A stretch of DNA of 6,551 nucleotides from Bacillota bacterium (GTDB lineage Bacteria > Armatimonadota > Hebobacteria > Hebobacterales > Hebobacteraceae). The notes under the pieces were generated by a model, which ran no database searches, was not told the DNA's origin, and saw only the letters and a program-made list of their open reading frames with translations. The DNA lies in contig JAUVSA010000123.1 in assembly GCA_030597345.1 (NCBI GenBank), forward strand, positions 1-6,551, given 5' to 3'. Numbering within the stretch: the first letter of the stretch is position 1; each line of letters opens with the position of its first letter. Shown in pieces: positions 1 through 6,014 of the stretch. Both the position numbers and the translations under genes were made by a program.

Positions 1-7
1 CTGAGAG

Positions 8-83
8 GCCCACATAGCTCAGGTGGCAGAGCGTGTCCTTGGTAAGGACAAGGTCCCCGGTTCGAATCCGGGTGTGGGCTCCA
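8..83 (+). tRNA. tRNA-Thr (anticodon GGT)
   Basis: This is a complete cloverleaf. The 7-bp acceptor stem pairs 8-14 with 73-79 without mismatch. The D-arm is 17-32 (GCTC/GAGC). The anticodon stem pairs 34-38 with 46-50 around the loop TTGGTAA, so the anticodon is GGT at 41-43, reading threonine codons ACC and ACU. The T-arm is 56-72 with loop TTCGAAT. The discriminator base is T80, and the CCA end at 81-83 is encoded in the DNA. No intron or mispaired stem is present. The gene converges on the phosphofructokinase gene, which ends 28 bases beyond the CCA. Its promoter lies outside the window. Confidence 0.97.
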
Positions 84-111
84 CCGCTCGATGCAGGTGG
101 CAGGCTACCCC

Positions 112-1383
112 CTAAGACGTGCCCCAGGCCCGTAGCTTCTTGGGTACGACGACCCTCCGCAGCCTCGCGTAACGCGGAAGGCCGTTCTCGATAGGCGTGG
201 GCACTTCGCCCTGTATCAGCGGCCGCGCGTAGTCGAGGAACTCCTGCGTTACGTCGTTCCCGACATCGTTGAGCCAGCCGCGCGGTATCAGCCTCTCCTC
301 GTTCGCCACTACTTCGAGGTCGGTCAGAGTAAGCTCGCACTGGTAGGGGTCATTGCTCACACGCTTGAGGCTCGCCATCTTCGCAGTCACGCCGCTGACG
401 GCGGACTGAACGGCGAAGGCCCCGAGCCGATAGGCCTCGTCGCGGTCTGTCAGGGAGGCGAAGTGCATGGCGATTCGCTCCGCCGGACCCATGCGAATGG
501 GGCGGGTCTTGAGCCCAAGCTCGCCGCGGATCAGGCCGTCCAGGAAGGGGCCGACTCCACCCAGCTGCCCATGGCCACACGCGTCTGCCGCAAACTCCCC
601 CCCCTGACTGGCGAGGTGCTCGCCCGATTCGTCCTTTGTCCCAACCGAGACCGCGATGAAGCACCACCCATACTTGGCGTGCGTTCTTCGCACGTCCTCC
701 AGGAACCGCTCCCGGTTCCACGGCGCCTCCGGAACGTAGATCAGATTCGGCGCGGCGCCCTCCCGGCGCCTTGCCAGCGCGGAAGACGCCGTCATCCAAC
801 CCGCGTTTCTTCCCATCACCTCCATGACGATCACCGGGTCGGTCAGGTGCACCGACTGCATGTCCAGCCCCACCCCCATCGTGATCGCCGCGATGTGCTT
901 GGCGACGCTGCCATAGCCAGGGCAGTGGTCGATTCCCGCCAGGTCGTTATCGACAGTCTTGGGGACACCGACGGCCCGGAGTTCGTATCCCTTCTTGGCG
1001 GCGTAGTCCGAGATCTTGTTGATGCTATCCATGGAGTCATTGCCGCCAGCGTAGAAGAAGTAGCGGATGCTGTGGGCCTCGAAGACCTGGAAGATGCGCT
1101 CGTATTCGGAGGTGTCGTCGCCGGGGTCGGGGAGCTTGTGACGGATTGAGCCGAGAGCGGCGGCGGGGGTGGACTTGAGCAGCTCTATCTCCTCGGGGTC
1201 CTCCTGGCGGAGGTCGATCAGGTCCTCGCGAAGCACGCCGAGGATGCCATGCTGCGCGCCGTAGATCCCCGCTATCTCAGGATGGCGCATCGCCTCTTGA
1301 ATCACGCCGCAGATGCTGGCATTGATCACGGCCGTCGGCCCGCCCGACTGCCCCATGAGGCAGTTACCCCGCAGTGTGCTCAT
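112..1383 (-). CDS. 6-phosphofructokinase, probably pyrophosphate-dependent (PPi-PFK)
   Basis: This 423-residue protein of the phosphofructokinase family interconverts fructose-6-phosphate and fructose-1,6-bisphosphate in the cytoplasm. Visible motifs are GGPTAVIN (14-21) in the phosphoryl-donor site, GGNDS (113-117), PKTVDND (141-147, with D145 matching the catalytic base D127 of the E. coli enzyme), MGRNAGW (190-196) and IYVPE (215-219). Two positions set donor preference: E. coli ATP-PFK has Gly104 and Gly124, whereas here they are D116 and K142, the pair typical of PPi-using enzymes. The length fits the roughly 400-420-residue bacterial PPi-PFK group better than the 320-residue E. coli PfkA. 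The ATG at 1383 follows GGAGAGGG (1388-1395). It is the last gene of the nagA unit, 29 bases after nagA. The reaction is reversible when PPi is used, so it could serve glycolysis or gluconeogenesis. Family certain; donor inferred from residues. Confidence 0.92.
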   Translation of the reverse strand: MSTLRGNCLMGQSGGPTAVINASICGVIQEAMRHPEIAGIYGAQHGILGVLREDLIDLRQEDPEEIELLKSTPAAALGSIRHKLPDPGDDTSEYERIFQVFEAHSIRYFFYAGGNDSMDSINKISDYAAKKGYELRAVGVPKTVDNDLAGIDHCPGYGSVAKHIAAITMGVGLDMQSVHLTDPVIVMEVMGRNAGWMTASSALARRREGAAPNLIYVPEAPWNRERFLEDVRRTHAKYGWCFIAVSVGTKDESGEHLASQGGEFAADACGHGQLGGVGPFLDGLIRGELGLKTRPIRMGPAERIAMHFASLTDRDEAYRLGAFAVQSAVSGVTAKMASLKRVSNDPYQCELTLTDLEVVANEERLIPRGWLNDVGNDVTQEFLDYARPLIQGEVPTPIENGLPRYARLRRVVVPKKLRAWGTS

Positions 1384-1412
1384 GTCGCCCTCTCCGCCGG
1401 CCCGGGCACTCG

Positions 1413-2564
1413 CTACCTCCGGTACACGACCTTGCCCCCCACCATCGTCGTCGCCACCTCCAGATCAGGCGTCAGGATGACCACATCCGCGTCCTTCCCC
1501 GGCTCCAGGCTCCCCTTCCGGTGGGCCACGCCGATCGATCGCGCGGGCGTGAGCGTCGCCATCTGGATGCACTCCTTCAGCGGGCGTCCCGTGAACCGCC
1601 GAACATTGCTCACCGCCTGATCCATAGTCAGACAGCTCCCGGCCAGCGTCCCATCCACAAGTCGCACGGCCCCCTCCTTCACCACTACCTTCTGCCCCCC
1701 GAGCTCGTACTCCCCATCGGGCATCCCCGCTCCGCTGATCGCGTCCGTTATCAGGAGCGCCTTCTCCGGCCCCTTCAGCCGCACGATCATGTCCACGATG
1801 GCGGGATGCAGGTGCACCCCATCTGCGATGAACTCCGCGTAGATCTCCTCCAGCAGCAGCACCGCTCCCACCGTCGCCGGCTTGCGATGATGCAGCCCCT
1901 GCATCTGGTTGAACGTATGGGTGGCGTGGTTGACCCCGAGCTTTACGGCCTCGACCATCTCCTCGTAGCTGGCCGACGAGTGCCCCACCACCACCACCGC
2001 TCCCCGGCTGCGCGCGAACGGAATCAGCTCCCGGTTCTCCTCGATCTCCGGCGCTAGCGTGATGAGACGGATGTTGCCCAGCGCGAAGAAGTCCTTGTAG
2101 TCCCCCACAGAGGCCGTGCGCACGTGCTCCTCAGGCTGCGCGCCCTTCTTCGAGGCGTCGATGTAAGGCCCCTCGAGATGAACGCCCAGCGGCTGTGCGC
2201 CTCCCTCGATCGGGCTCTCCTGGCACTCGTGCACCGTCCGCACTGAGGTCGTGATCGCCTCCGCCCTAGCCGTCAGCGTAGTCGGGCAAAACGACGTCAC
2301 CCCGCGGCTGGCGAAGAACCTCGCCATCCCCTCGATCGCCTCCCGCGTCCCGTCCATCGTGTCGTGCCCCGCGCTGCCGTGAACGTGCACGTCCACGTAC
2401 CCGGGAGCCACCACCTGGCCCTCCGCCTCAATGGTCTCCTCGACCTCTCCCTGAGCCACCCCGGGCCCGACCGCCACAATGCTACCGTTCTCGATCAGCA
2501 CATCCGCCCGGTCGAAGACCTCCAGCGGCGTGACGACCCTTCCGCCTCTTATCGCAGTCAGCAT
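1413..2564 (-). CDS. nagA: N-acetylglucosamine-6-phosphate deacetylase
   Basis: NagA is an amidohydrolase-fold metalloenzyme that removes acetate from GlcNAc-6-phosphate, giving glucosamine-6-phosphate for glycolysis or for cell-wall precursor recycling. With the chosen start the protein has 383 residues, against 382 in E. coli, and key residues fall at almost the same numbers: E131 in HLEGP (metal ligand), H195 in VVGHSS, H216 in the NHATHTFN segment and D274 in LLITDA (catalytic acid/base). It also has an intact HVHG (H60, H62) after strand 1. E. coli NagA has lost this HxH pair, so a two-metal site is possible here. An upstream in-frame GTG at 2582 lacks a ribosome-binding site, while the ATG at 2564 has AAAGGA seven bases away. 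It lies between the YvcK-like gene (50 bases upstream) and the phosphofructokinase gene (29 bases downstream). No nagB deaminase is present in the window. Confidence 0.95.
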   Translation of the reverse strand: MLTAIRGGRVVTPLEVFDRADVLIENGSIVAVGPGVAQGEVEETIEAEGQVVAPGYVDVHVHGSAGHDTMDGTREAIEGMARFFASRGVTSFCPTTLTARAEAITTSVRTVHECQESPIEGGAQPLGVHLEGPYIDASKKGAQPEEHVRTASVGDYKDFFALGNIRLITLAPEIEENRELIPFARSRGAVVVVGHSSASYEEMVEAVKLGVNHATHTFNQMQGLHHRKPATVGAVLLLEEIYAEFIADGVHLHPAIVDMIVRLKGPEKALLITDAISGAGMPDGEYELGGQKVVVKEGAVRLVDGTLAGSCLTMDQAVSNVRRFTGRPLKECIQMATLTPARSIGVAHRKGSLEPGKDADVVILTPDLEVATTMVGGKVVYRR

Positions 2565-2571
2565 TCCCCGG

Positions 2572-2577
2572 TCCTTT
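2572..2577 (-). promoter_or_regulatory. Ribosome-binding site that decides the nagA start
   Basis: AAAGGA on the minus strand, seven bases before the ATG at 2564. The alternative GTG at 2582 has no purine-rich stretch at a workable distance, and using it would add six residues (MRKDRG) that NagA proteins do not need. Confidence 0.7.
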
Positions 2578-2614
2578 CTCACTCGCCAACATGCCGGAAA
2601 GTCGCATCTCCGGG

Positions 2615-4120
2615 CTAGATGATGGCCTCGATCAGCTTCTCCCGCTCGTACGATATCGCCTCCGTCTCGATACCCCGGATCGACACCGTCTCCACCGACA
2701 GCATTGCCTTCTGGACCACCTCCATCCCTCGCCCATGCAGCCGCTCCATGTCCGCCGAACTCACGGTCACCGGACCCGTGGGCGTGCGGTGCAGCAGCGC
2801 CTGCTTCACCTCCCGCGGGATGTCCTCCCCCTCCATCATCTTCTGCACTTTCTCCGAGGCGCCGGACGGGTCGTTAACCACGATCCGGTCGATGACCTCC
2901 TCCGCCCTGATCTCCTTCCCCCCGGCCCCGCGCGCGACAGCTTGCTCGATGGCATTGAGGTAGTCGTCAACCGTATACCCCGCAGTGAGCAGCAGGTTCA
3001 CCGGATTGCACACCAGCACCACGCGGACTCCTCGCGACCTGGCCGCCTGGAGTTCCTCCCAGATGCCGGACATGGTGAAGAAGGTATAGGTGCTCTCGTG
3101 CGCGTTGCCCGGCGGAATCACGATCGCCCCTCCGGGCTTGAGAGACCGGATGATCTCGGCCAGGAAGGGATTGAGGCGAGGCGCGACAGGTCGGATCTCC
3201 TCGAACACCCAATCGTTGTTGAACGGCTCGCTGGTCGGCCCGTGCTCGACCTCCGCCGGGTACCAATCGACCACCTTCGCGCCGGCCAGCTTCCTCGCCT
3301 CTTCTTCGGGCGACTCGGCCGGCGCCTCCGGCAGCATGGAGTTGGGCACCATGTCCCCGTACTCCAGCCCATTGGGACCATCGCCCTTCGCCAGCAGCAC
3401 TCGGTTGATCCCCCCTACCACAGTCAGGCCCCCTGCATGCTTCGTGACGAGGGTGACCTTATCGAAGCTCATGGGAACGACCACCCCCCGTCTGCTGGCC
3501 TTCATCTCCCGCTCCAGCAGGTAGGAGCCGCACAGATACCTGTCCTGATCCAGCGCCCGTATGCTCTTGCGGTAGGCCCCCACGTGTACCATCACCCCCA
3601 CGTGAAGCAGGTTCTGGAGGCTCGCCCCCGGCAGCGCGGCCAGCTCCGCTCCCACCAGCTCGCTCTCGATCGCCTTCCCCATCTCTACGAGGAACGATTT
3701 GAACCCCTCCAGTGCCAGGCGATCCGACTCGGGCCGCTTCTCGATCGCCGCATCGACCGCCTCGGCAAACACCGCATCGGTGCTGGCGCCGCCCGTGTCC
3801 TTCGGGAGGCGGCTGTTGGTGACCGAGTAGATCGCCGGATCGGCCAACCCGCCTCCCAGCAGGTTCATCGTATCGCCCGGGATTATCGGCCAGTACCCGA
3901 AGTGGCGGTAGATGTCCCAGCGAATGCGGGCCGAGTGCCCCCCCTCATCGATGGCGTTCGCAACGCCGGCGACCGCGTACCCCTCGTCCAGCAAAGCCCG
4001 ACACACCGCGGCGGCCCCGTGGCCGCCGCCGGGGACGACGAAATCGAACTGCCCGCGGGAAGCATATTCCTTCCGCACTTCCTCGGCAGAGGGCACTGAC
4101 AGTGCAGATGCTGCTGACAT
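2615..4120 (-). CDS. Divergent CofD/YvcK-family protein (UDP-sugar-binding / gluconeogenesis-factor-like)
   Basis: This 501-residue protein follows the YvcK layout from end to end. It has a Rossmann-type VVPGGGHG (28-35), a V-x-N-A-IDEGGHS loop (53-63) where YvcK has a DDGGSS loop, PGD-x-x-N (81-86), a helical segment with LLHVGV (171-176), VVVPMSFDKVTLV (213-225), a phosphate-loop-like IPPGNAHES (335-343) where YvcK has a GPGS loop, GYTVDDYLNAI (381-391), and a C-terminal VVND...EREKLIEAI part. Known relatives are B. subtilis YvcK and mycobacterial CuvA, which bind UDP-sugars and affect cell-wall growth on particular carbon sources, and CofD, which transfers phospholactate to Fo. This one is far longer than YvcK (about 320 residues), with extra sequence near 245-305. 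Several binding-motif residues differ. The ATG at 4120 is chosen because GGAGG lies ten bases upstream; the frame stays open to 4384 but encodes only Arg-rich sequence. Family likely; exact function unknown. Confidence 0.83.
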   Translation of the reverse strand: MSAASALSVPSAEEVRKEYASRGQFDFVVPGGGHGAAAVCRALLDEGYAVAGVANAIDEGGHSARIRWDIYRHFGYWPIIPGDTMNLLGGGLADPAIYSVTNSRLPKDTGGASTDAVFAEAVDAAIEKRPESDRLALEGFKSFLVEMGKAIESELVGAELAALPGASLQNLLHVGVMVHVGAYRKSIRALDQDRYLCGSYLLEREMKASRRGVVVPMSFDKVTLVTKHAGGLTVVGGINRVLLAKGDGPNGLEYGDMVPNSMLPEAPAESPEEEARKLAGAKVVDWYPAEVEHGPTSEPFNNDWVFEEIRPVAPRLNPFLAEIIRSLKPGGAIVIPPGNAHESTYTFFTMSGIWEELQAARSRGVRVVLVCNPVNLLLTAGYTVDDYLNAIEQAVARGAGGKEIRAEEVIDRIVVNDPSGASEKVQKMMEGEDIPREVKQALLHRTPTGPVTVSSADMERLHGRGMEVVQKAMLSVETVSIRGIETEAISYEREKLIEAII

Positions 4121-4130
4121 GACCGTGAAT

Positions 4131-4135
4131 CCTCC
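4131..4135 (-). promoter_or_regulatory. Ribosome-binding site that decides the YvcK-like start
   Basis: GGAGG within the purine run GGAGGGGAGGA on the minus strand, ten bases before the ATG at 4120. It rules out the in-frame upstream starts, which would place the run inside the coding sequence. Confidence 0.65.
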
Positions 4136-4149
4136 CCTCCAAAGCATGC

Positions 4150-4159
4150 GCCGCGCGGC
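4150..4159 (-). repeat. 10-bp perfect palindrome at the putative transcription start
   Basis: GCCGCGCGGC reads the same on both strands, and another palindrome, GCATGC (4144-4149), abuts it. They sit between the -10-like hexamer and the ribosome-binding site, where an operator could lie. In sequence this GC-rich such palindromes also arise by chance. Confidence 0.3.
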
Positions 4160-4160
4160 C

Positions 4161-4166
4161 ATAATA
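4161..4166 (-). promoter_or_regulatory. Possible -10 element of a promoter for the YvcK-like/nagA/pfk unit
   Basis: TATTAT on the minus strand matches the sigma-70 -10 consensus at five of six bases and is one of few AT-rich hexamers in a GC-rich spacer. It lies 40 bases before the ATG at 4120, which would give a leader of about 30 bases. No convincing -35 hexamer is found 16-18 bases upstream (the candidate is CGCCGA), so the call is weak. Confidence 0.3.
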
Positions 4167-4334
4167 CGACCACACGTCTGCATTCGGCGGAGCGGCTTGA
4201 CTTCGACCGCGGCGCGGCTCTCTCCTGCCGCTGCCGCCGCGCGCGGTGGAGGTTTGTCGCGCGCTGGCCCAAGATGGCGGAAAGTAGCGCTGCTCTGCGG
4301 GAGATGCCCCCGTGTCCCCCACAGAGTCCGACGC

Positions 4335-5195
4335 TCAGCCCCTCTTCTTCTCCCCCAGCGGCCCCACTCCCGAGTACACCGCAAATCCCCCGTCGACCGC
4401 GATCGTCGTCCCCTGCAGGAAGCTGCCCGCCTCCGATATCAGCAGGACGATCGGCCCCAGCAGCTCCTCCGGATCGCCGAAGCGGCCGAGAGGTGTATTC
4501 GATATGATCGACCGTCCCCGCGGCGTCAGCGTCTCGTCGTCGGCCTCGTACAGGAGACGGTGATTCTGTGTCGTGTCCAGAAAGCCCGGCGCGATCTCGT
4601 TGACTCGGATTTCGGCATCGGGGTAGTCTACCCTCACCTGCACCGCCAGCCACTGCGTGAAGTTGGTCACCGCGGCCTTCGCGTTCGAGTAGCCCGGCAC
4701 ATTCGTTAGCGGCGCGAACGCGCACATGGAAGAGGTGTTGACGACTATGCCTTTGCCCTGTTCAGCGAAGTGCTTGCAGAAGATCTGCGTCGGCAGGAAC
4801 GTGCCCTTGTAGTTGAGCGCGAACACCTTATCCACTTCCTCCAGCGCCAGATCCGTGAAAAGGCCGTCGCGGGGAACGGTGGCGCCCGCCAGGTTTCCGC
4901 CCGCACCGTTGATGAGAACGTCAACGGGCCCGAGTCTCTCGACGATCGCCGCCAGCGCCGCAGAGATGCTGTCACCATCCAGCACATCGCAGCCGAGCCC
5001 GATCGCTTCCCCCCTCCCACCCTTGATCTCATCGGCGATCTCCTGCGCCTTATCGCCCAGCAGGTCCAGCAGCGCCACCTTGGCTCCTCGCGCGGCGAGG
5101 CCCCTGGCGATGGTGCTGTAGATCACCCCCGCTGCCCCGGTGATCGCGATCACCTTCCCGGAAACGCTGAACAGTGCGCCTTCCTTGTCTCCCAT
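4335..5195 (-). CDS. Short-chain dehydrogenase, D-mannonate oxidoreductase (fructuronate reductase) type
   Basis: This 286-residue classical SDR probably carries out the NAD(P)H-linked interconversion of D-fructuronate and D-mannonate in hexuronate breakdown. The cofactor motif is TGAAGVIY (19-26). This departs from the usual TGxxxGxG but resembles the TGGGGVL form seen in mannonate-reductase SDRs. NGAGGN (96-101) is the family's expanded NAG motif. The catalytic residues are N128, S156, Y169 and K173 (YSNAK). IAPGF (201-205), RFGDPEELLG (238-247) and the C-terminal VDGGF-x-x-YSGV (268-277) also match the B. subtilis YjmF-type subgroup. An in-frame GTG at 5234 would overlap the upstream stop codon and has no ribosome-binding site. 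The ATG at 5195 has GAGAGG seven bases upstream and is preferred. Neighbouring KDG kinase and aldolase genes support a uronate role. Another sugar-acid or polyol substrate remains possible. Confidence 0.85.
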   Translation of the reverse strand: MGDKEGALFSVSGKVIAITGAAGVIYSTIARGLAARGAKVALLDLLGDKAQEIADEIKGGRGEAIGLGCDVLDGDSISAALAAIVERLGPVDVLINGAGGNLAGATVPRDGLFTDLALEEVDKVFALNYKGTFLPTQIFCKHFAEQGKGIVVNTSSMCAFAPLTNVPGYSNAKAAVTNFTQWLAVQVRVDYPDAEIRVNEIAPGFLDTTQNHRLLYEADDETLTPRGRSIISNTPLGRFGDPEELLGPIVLLISEAGSFLQGTTIAVDGGFAVYSGVGPLGEKKRG

Positions 5196-5202
5196 CGGGA
5201 CG

Positions 5203-5209
5203 CCTCTCT
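5203..5209 (-). promoter_or_regulatory. Ribosome-binding site that decides the SDR start
   Basis: AGAGAGG on the minus strand, seven bases before the ATG at 5195. It lies in the 32-base gap after the aldolase stop and favours this ATG over the GTG at 5234, which would add 13 residues. Confidence 0.65.
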
Positions 5210-5227
5210 TAGTTGCCGGCCCCTGCC

Positions 5228-5983
5228 TCAGCACGACGTGTAGGGCTTGAAGCCAGCCTTGAACTCAGCAAGCGACTGTCGGACTGTGTCAGCGTCGCCC
5301 GGCTTCTTCAGTTTGCCAACGAGGGCGAGCGGAGCTGACATGCCGAGAACGGGAGCATAGCCCCGCTTGATGATCTGCTCCTGATATTGGGAACCCGTCT
5401 CGGAGTTCACGCCTCCGGTGGGCATGATCACACGGCCTCGGTGGCGATCTCGCACGTAAGGGGCGAGCAGGTCGCCGATGCCCTTGGGTCCGTGCACCCC
5501 GGCGGGGAAGACCTTGATGCAGTCCGGCTCGAAGCCGTCATCCCGTTCGATGAAGTACTGGAGCTCGGTGGGCGACAAAATGGCCGGGGCAGAGAAGACA
5601 TCTGCCTGCCGGGCCAGGCGAACGAAGTCCCTTCCTTCGCCGTAGCCCCCCATCACGTTCGCCGGCGCCACGATCATATCGAAACCCATGGAGATCGCTG
5701 CCTCAAGCTCCTTCGGGTTGGTCACACTTCCCACACCGAGCACGAAGGGCTTCTCCGCCGGCGCCTCGGCACGACGCCCAACGAGCTCCTGCATCGCCTC
5801 TCTTATGATTGCCGCGTCAATGCGAAAGGTGCACTCGGCCACGTATCCCGCCTGGTACACCTCCCACATGGTGATCACCAGATCCTCGGGCTTCTTAACA
5901 TGATCGCGATTCATCACGACGACCACTCCGGACGCCCGGACTACCTTGTCCACACGCGCGCGATCTCTCTGATACTCGGCCAT
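5228..5983 (-). CDS. KDPG/KHG aldolase-family protein (2-keto-3-deoxy-6-phosphogluconate aldolase-like)
   Basis: This 251-residue TIM-barrel class I aldolase should split KDPG into pyruvate and glyceraldehyde-3-phosphate. The acid/base glutamate is E50 in VAECTFRI, matching E45 of E. coli Eda, with the conserved Arg at 54. GVGSVTNPKEL (83-93) matches the GAGTVLNP strand. The Schiff-base lysine is K157 in CIKVFPAG, and PTGGV (188-192) is a phosphate-binding loop. The protein is longer than Eda (213 residues), with extra sequence around 63-80 and 108-125 and a C-terminal tail of about 30 residues. The ATG at 5983 has AAGGAG (5990-5995) six bases upstream, one of the best ribosome-binding sites here. 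The gene lies 31 bases after the kinase gene and 32 before the SDR gene. A related substrate such as the galactonate isomer (KDPGal) cannot be excluded; KDPG is inferred from the neighbours. Confidence 0.87.
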   Translation of the reverse strand: MAEYQRDRARVDKVVRASGVVVVMNRDHVKKPEDLVITMWEVYQAGYVAECTFRIDAAIIREAMQELVGRRAEAPAEKPFVLGVGSVTNPKELEAAISMGFDMIVAPANVMGGYGEGRDFVRLARQADVFSAPAILSPTELQYFIERDDGFEPDCIKVFPAGVHGPKGIGDLLAPYVRDRHRGRVIMPTGGVNSETGSQYQEQIIKRGYAPVLGMSAPLALVGKLKKPGDADTVRQSLAEFKAGFKPYTSC

Positions 5984-6014
5984 AGCTATCTCCTTCTGAA
6001 TCAGACCTCTGCCC

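Larger units (their letters stand above)
4121..4334 (-). other. 214-base intergenic spacer between the two gene blocks
   Basis: This is the only spacer above 50 bases in the window. I see no gene or RNA gene in it. It is very GC-rich. Around 4208-4250 there are imperfect GC inverted repeats, but no T-run follows on the minus strand, so a Rho-independent terminator is not supported. Near the downstream gene it holds a -10-like hexamer and a GC palindrome, listed separately. The spacer probably divides the transcript into a uronate unit and a YvcK-like/nagA/pfk unit, though read-through is possible. Confidence 0.6.

Noticed and set aside
8..83. tRNA-Thr as an integration (attachment) site of a mobile element
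   Set aside because: No integrase gene or direct repeat of the tRNA 3' end is seen, and the adjacent genes are ordinary metabolic genes.
84..111. Terminator between the convergent tRNA-Thr and phosphofructokinase genes
   Set aside because: The 28-base gap has no self-complementary stem and no T-run on either strand.
463..1149. 228-codon open frame on the + strand inside the phosphofructokinase gene
   Set aside because: Composition is typical of an antisense shadow (Arg/His/Pro-rich) and no motif is recognisable. The minus-strand gene explains the region.
2591..4099. 502-codon open frame on the + strand opposite the YvcK-like gene
   Set aside because: It is rich in His, Arg, Pro and Leu, shows no family motif, and lies exactly antisense to a gene with clear conserved motifs and a ribosome-binding site. 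Long antisense frames are common in GC-rich DNA.
4208..4250. GC-rich inverted repeats as a Rho-independent terminator after the SDR gene
   Set aside because: The repeats pair imperfectly and no T-run follows on the minus strand.
4121..4384. N-terminal extension of the YvcK-like protein by 88 residues
   Set aside because: The extension is Arg/Ala-rich low-complexity sequence, overlaps the SDR gene end, and would bury the strong GGAGG ribosome-binding site that fits the ATG at 4120.
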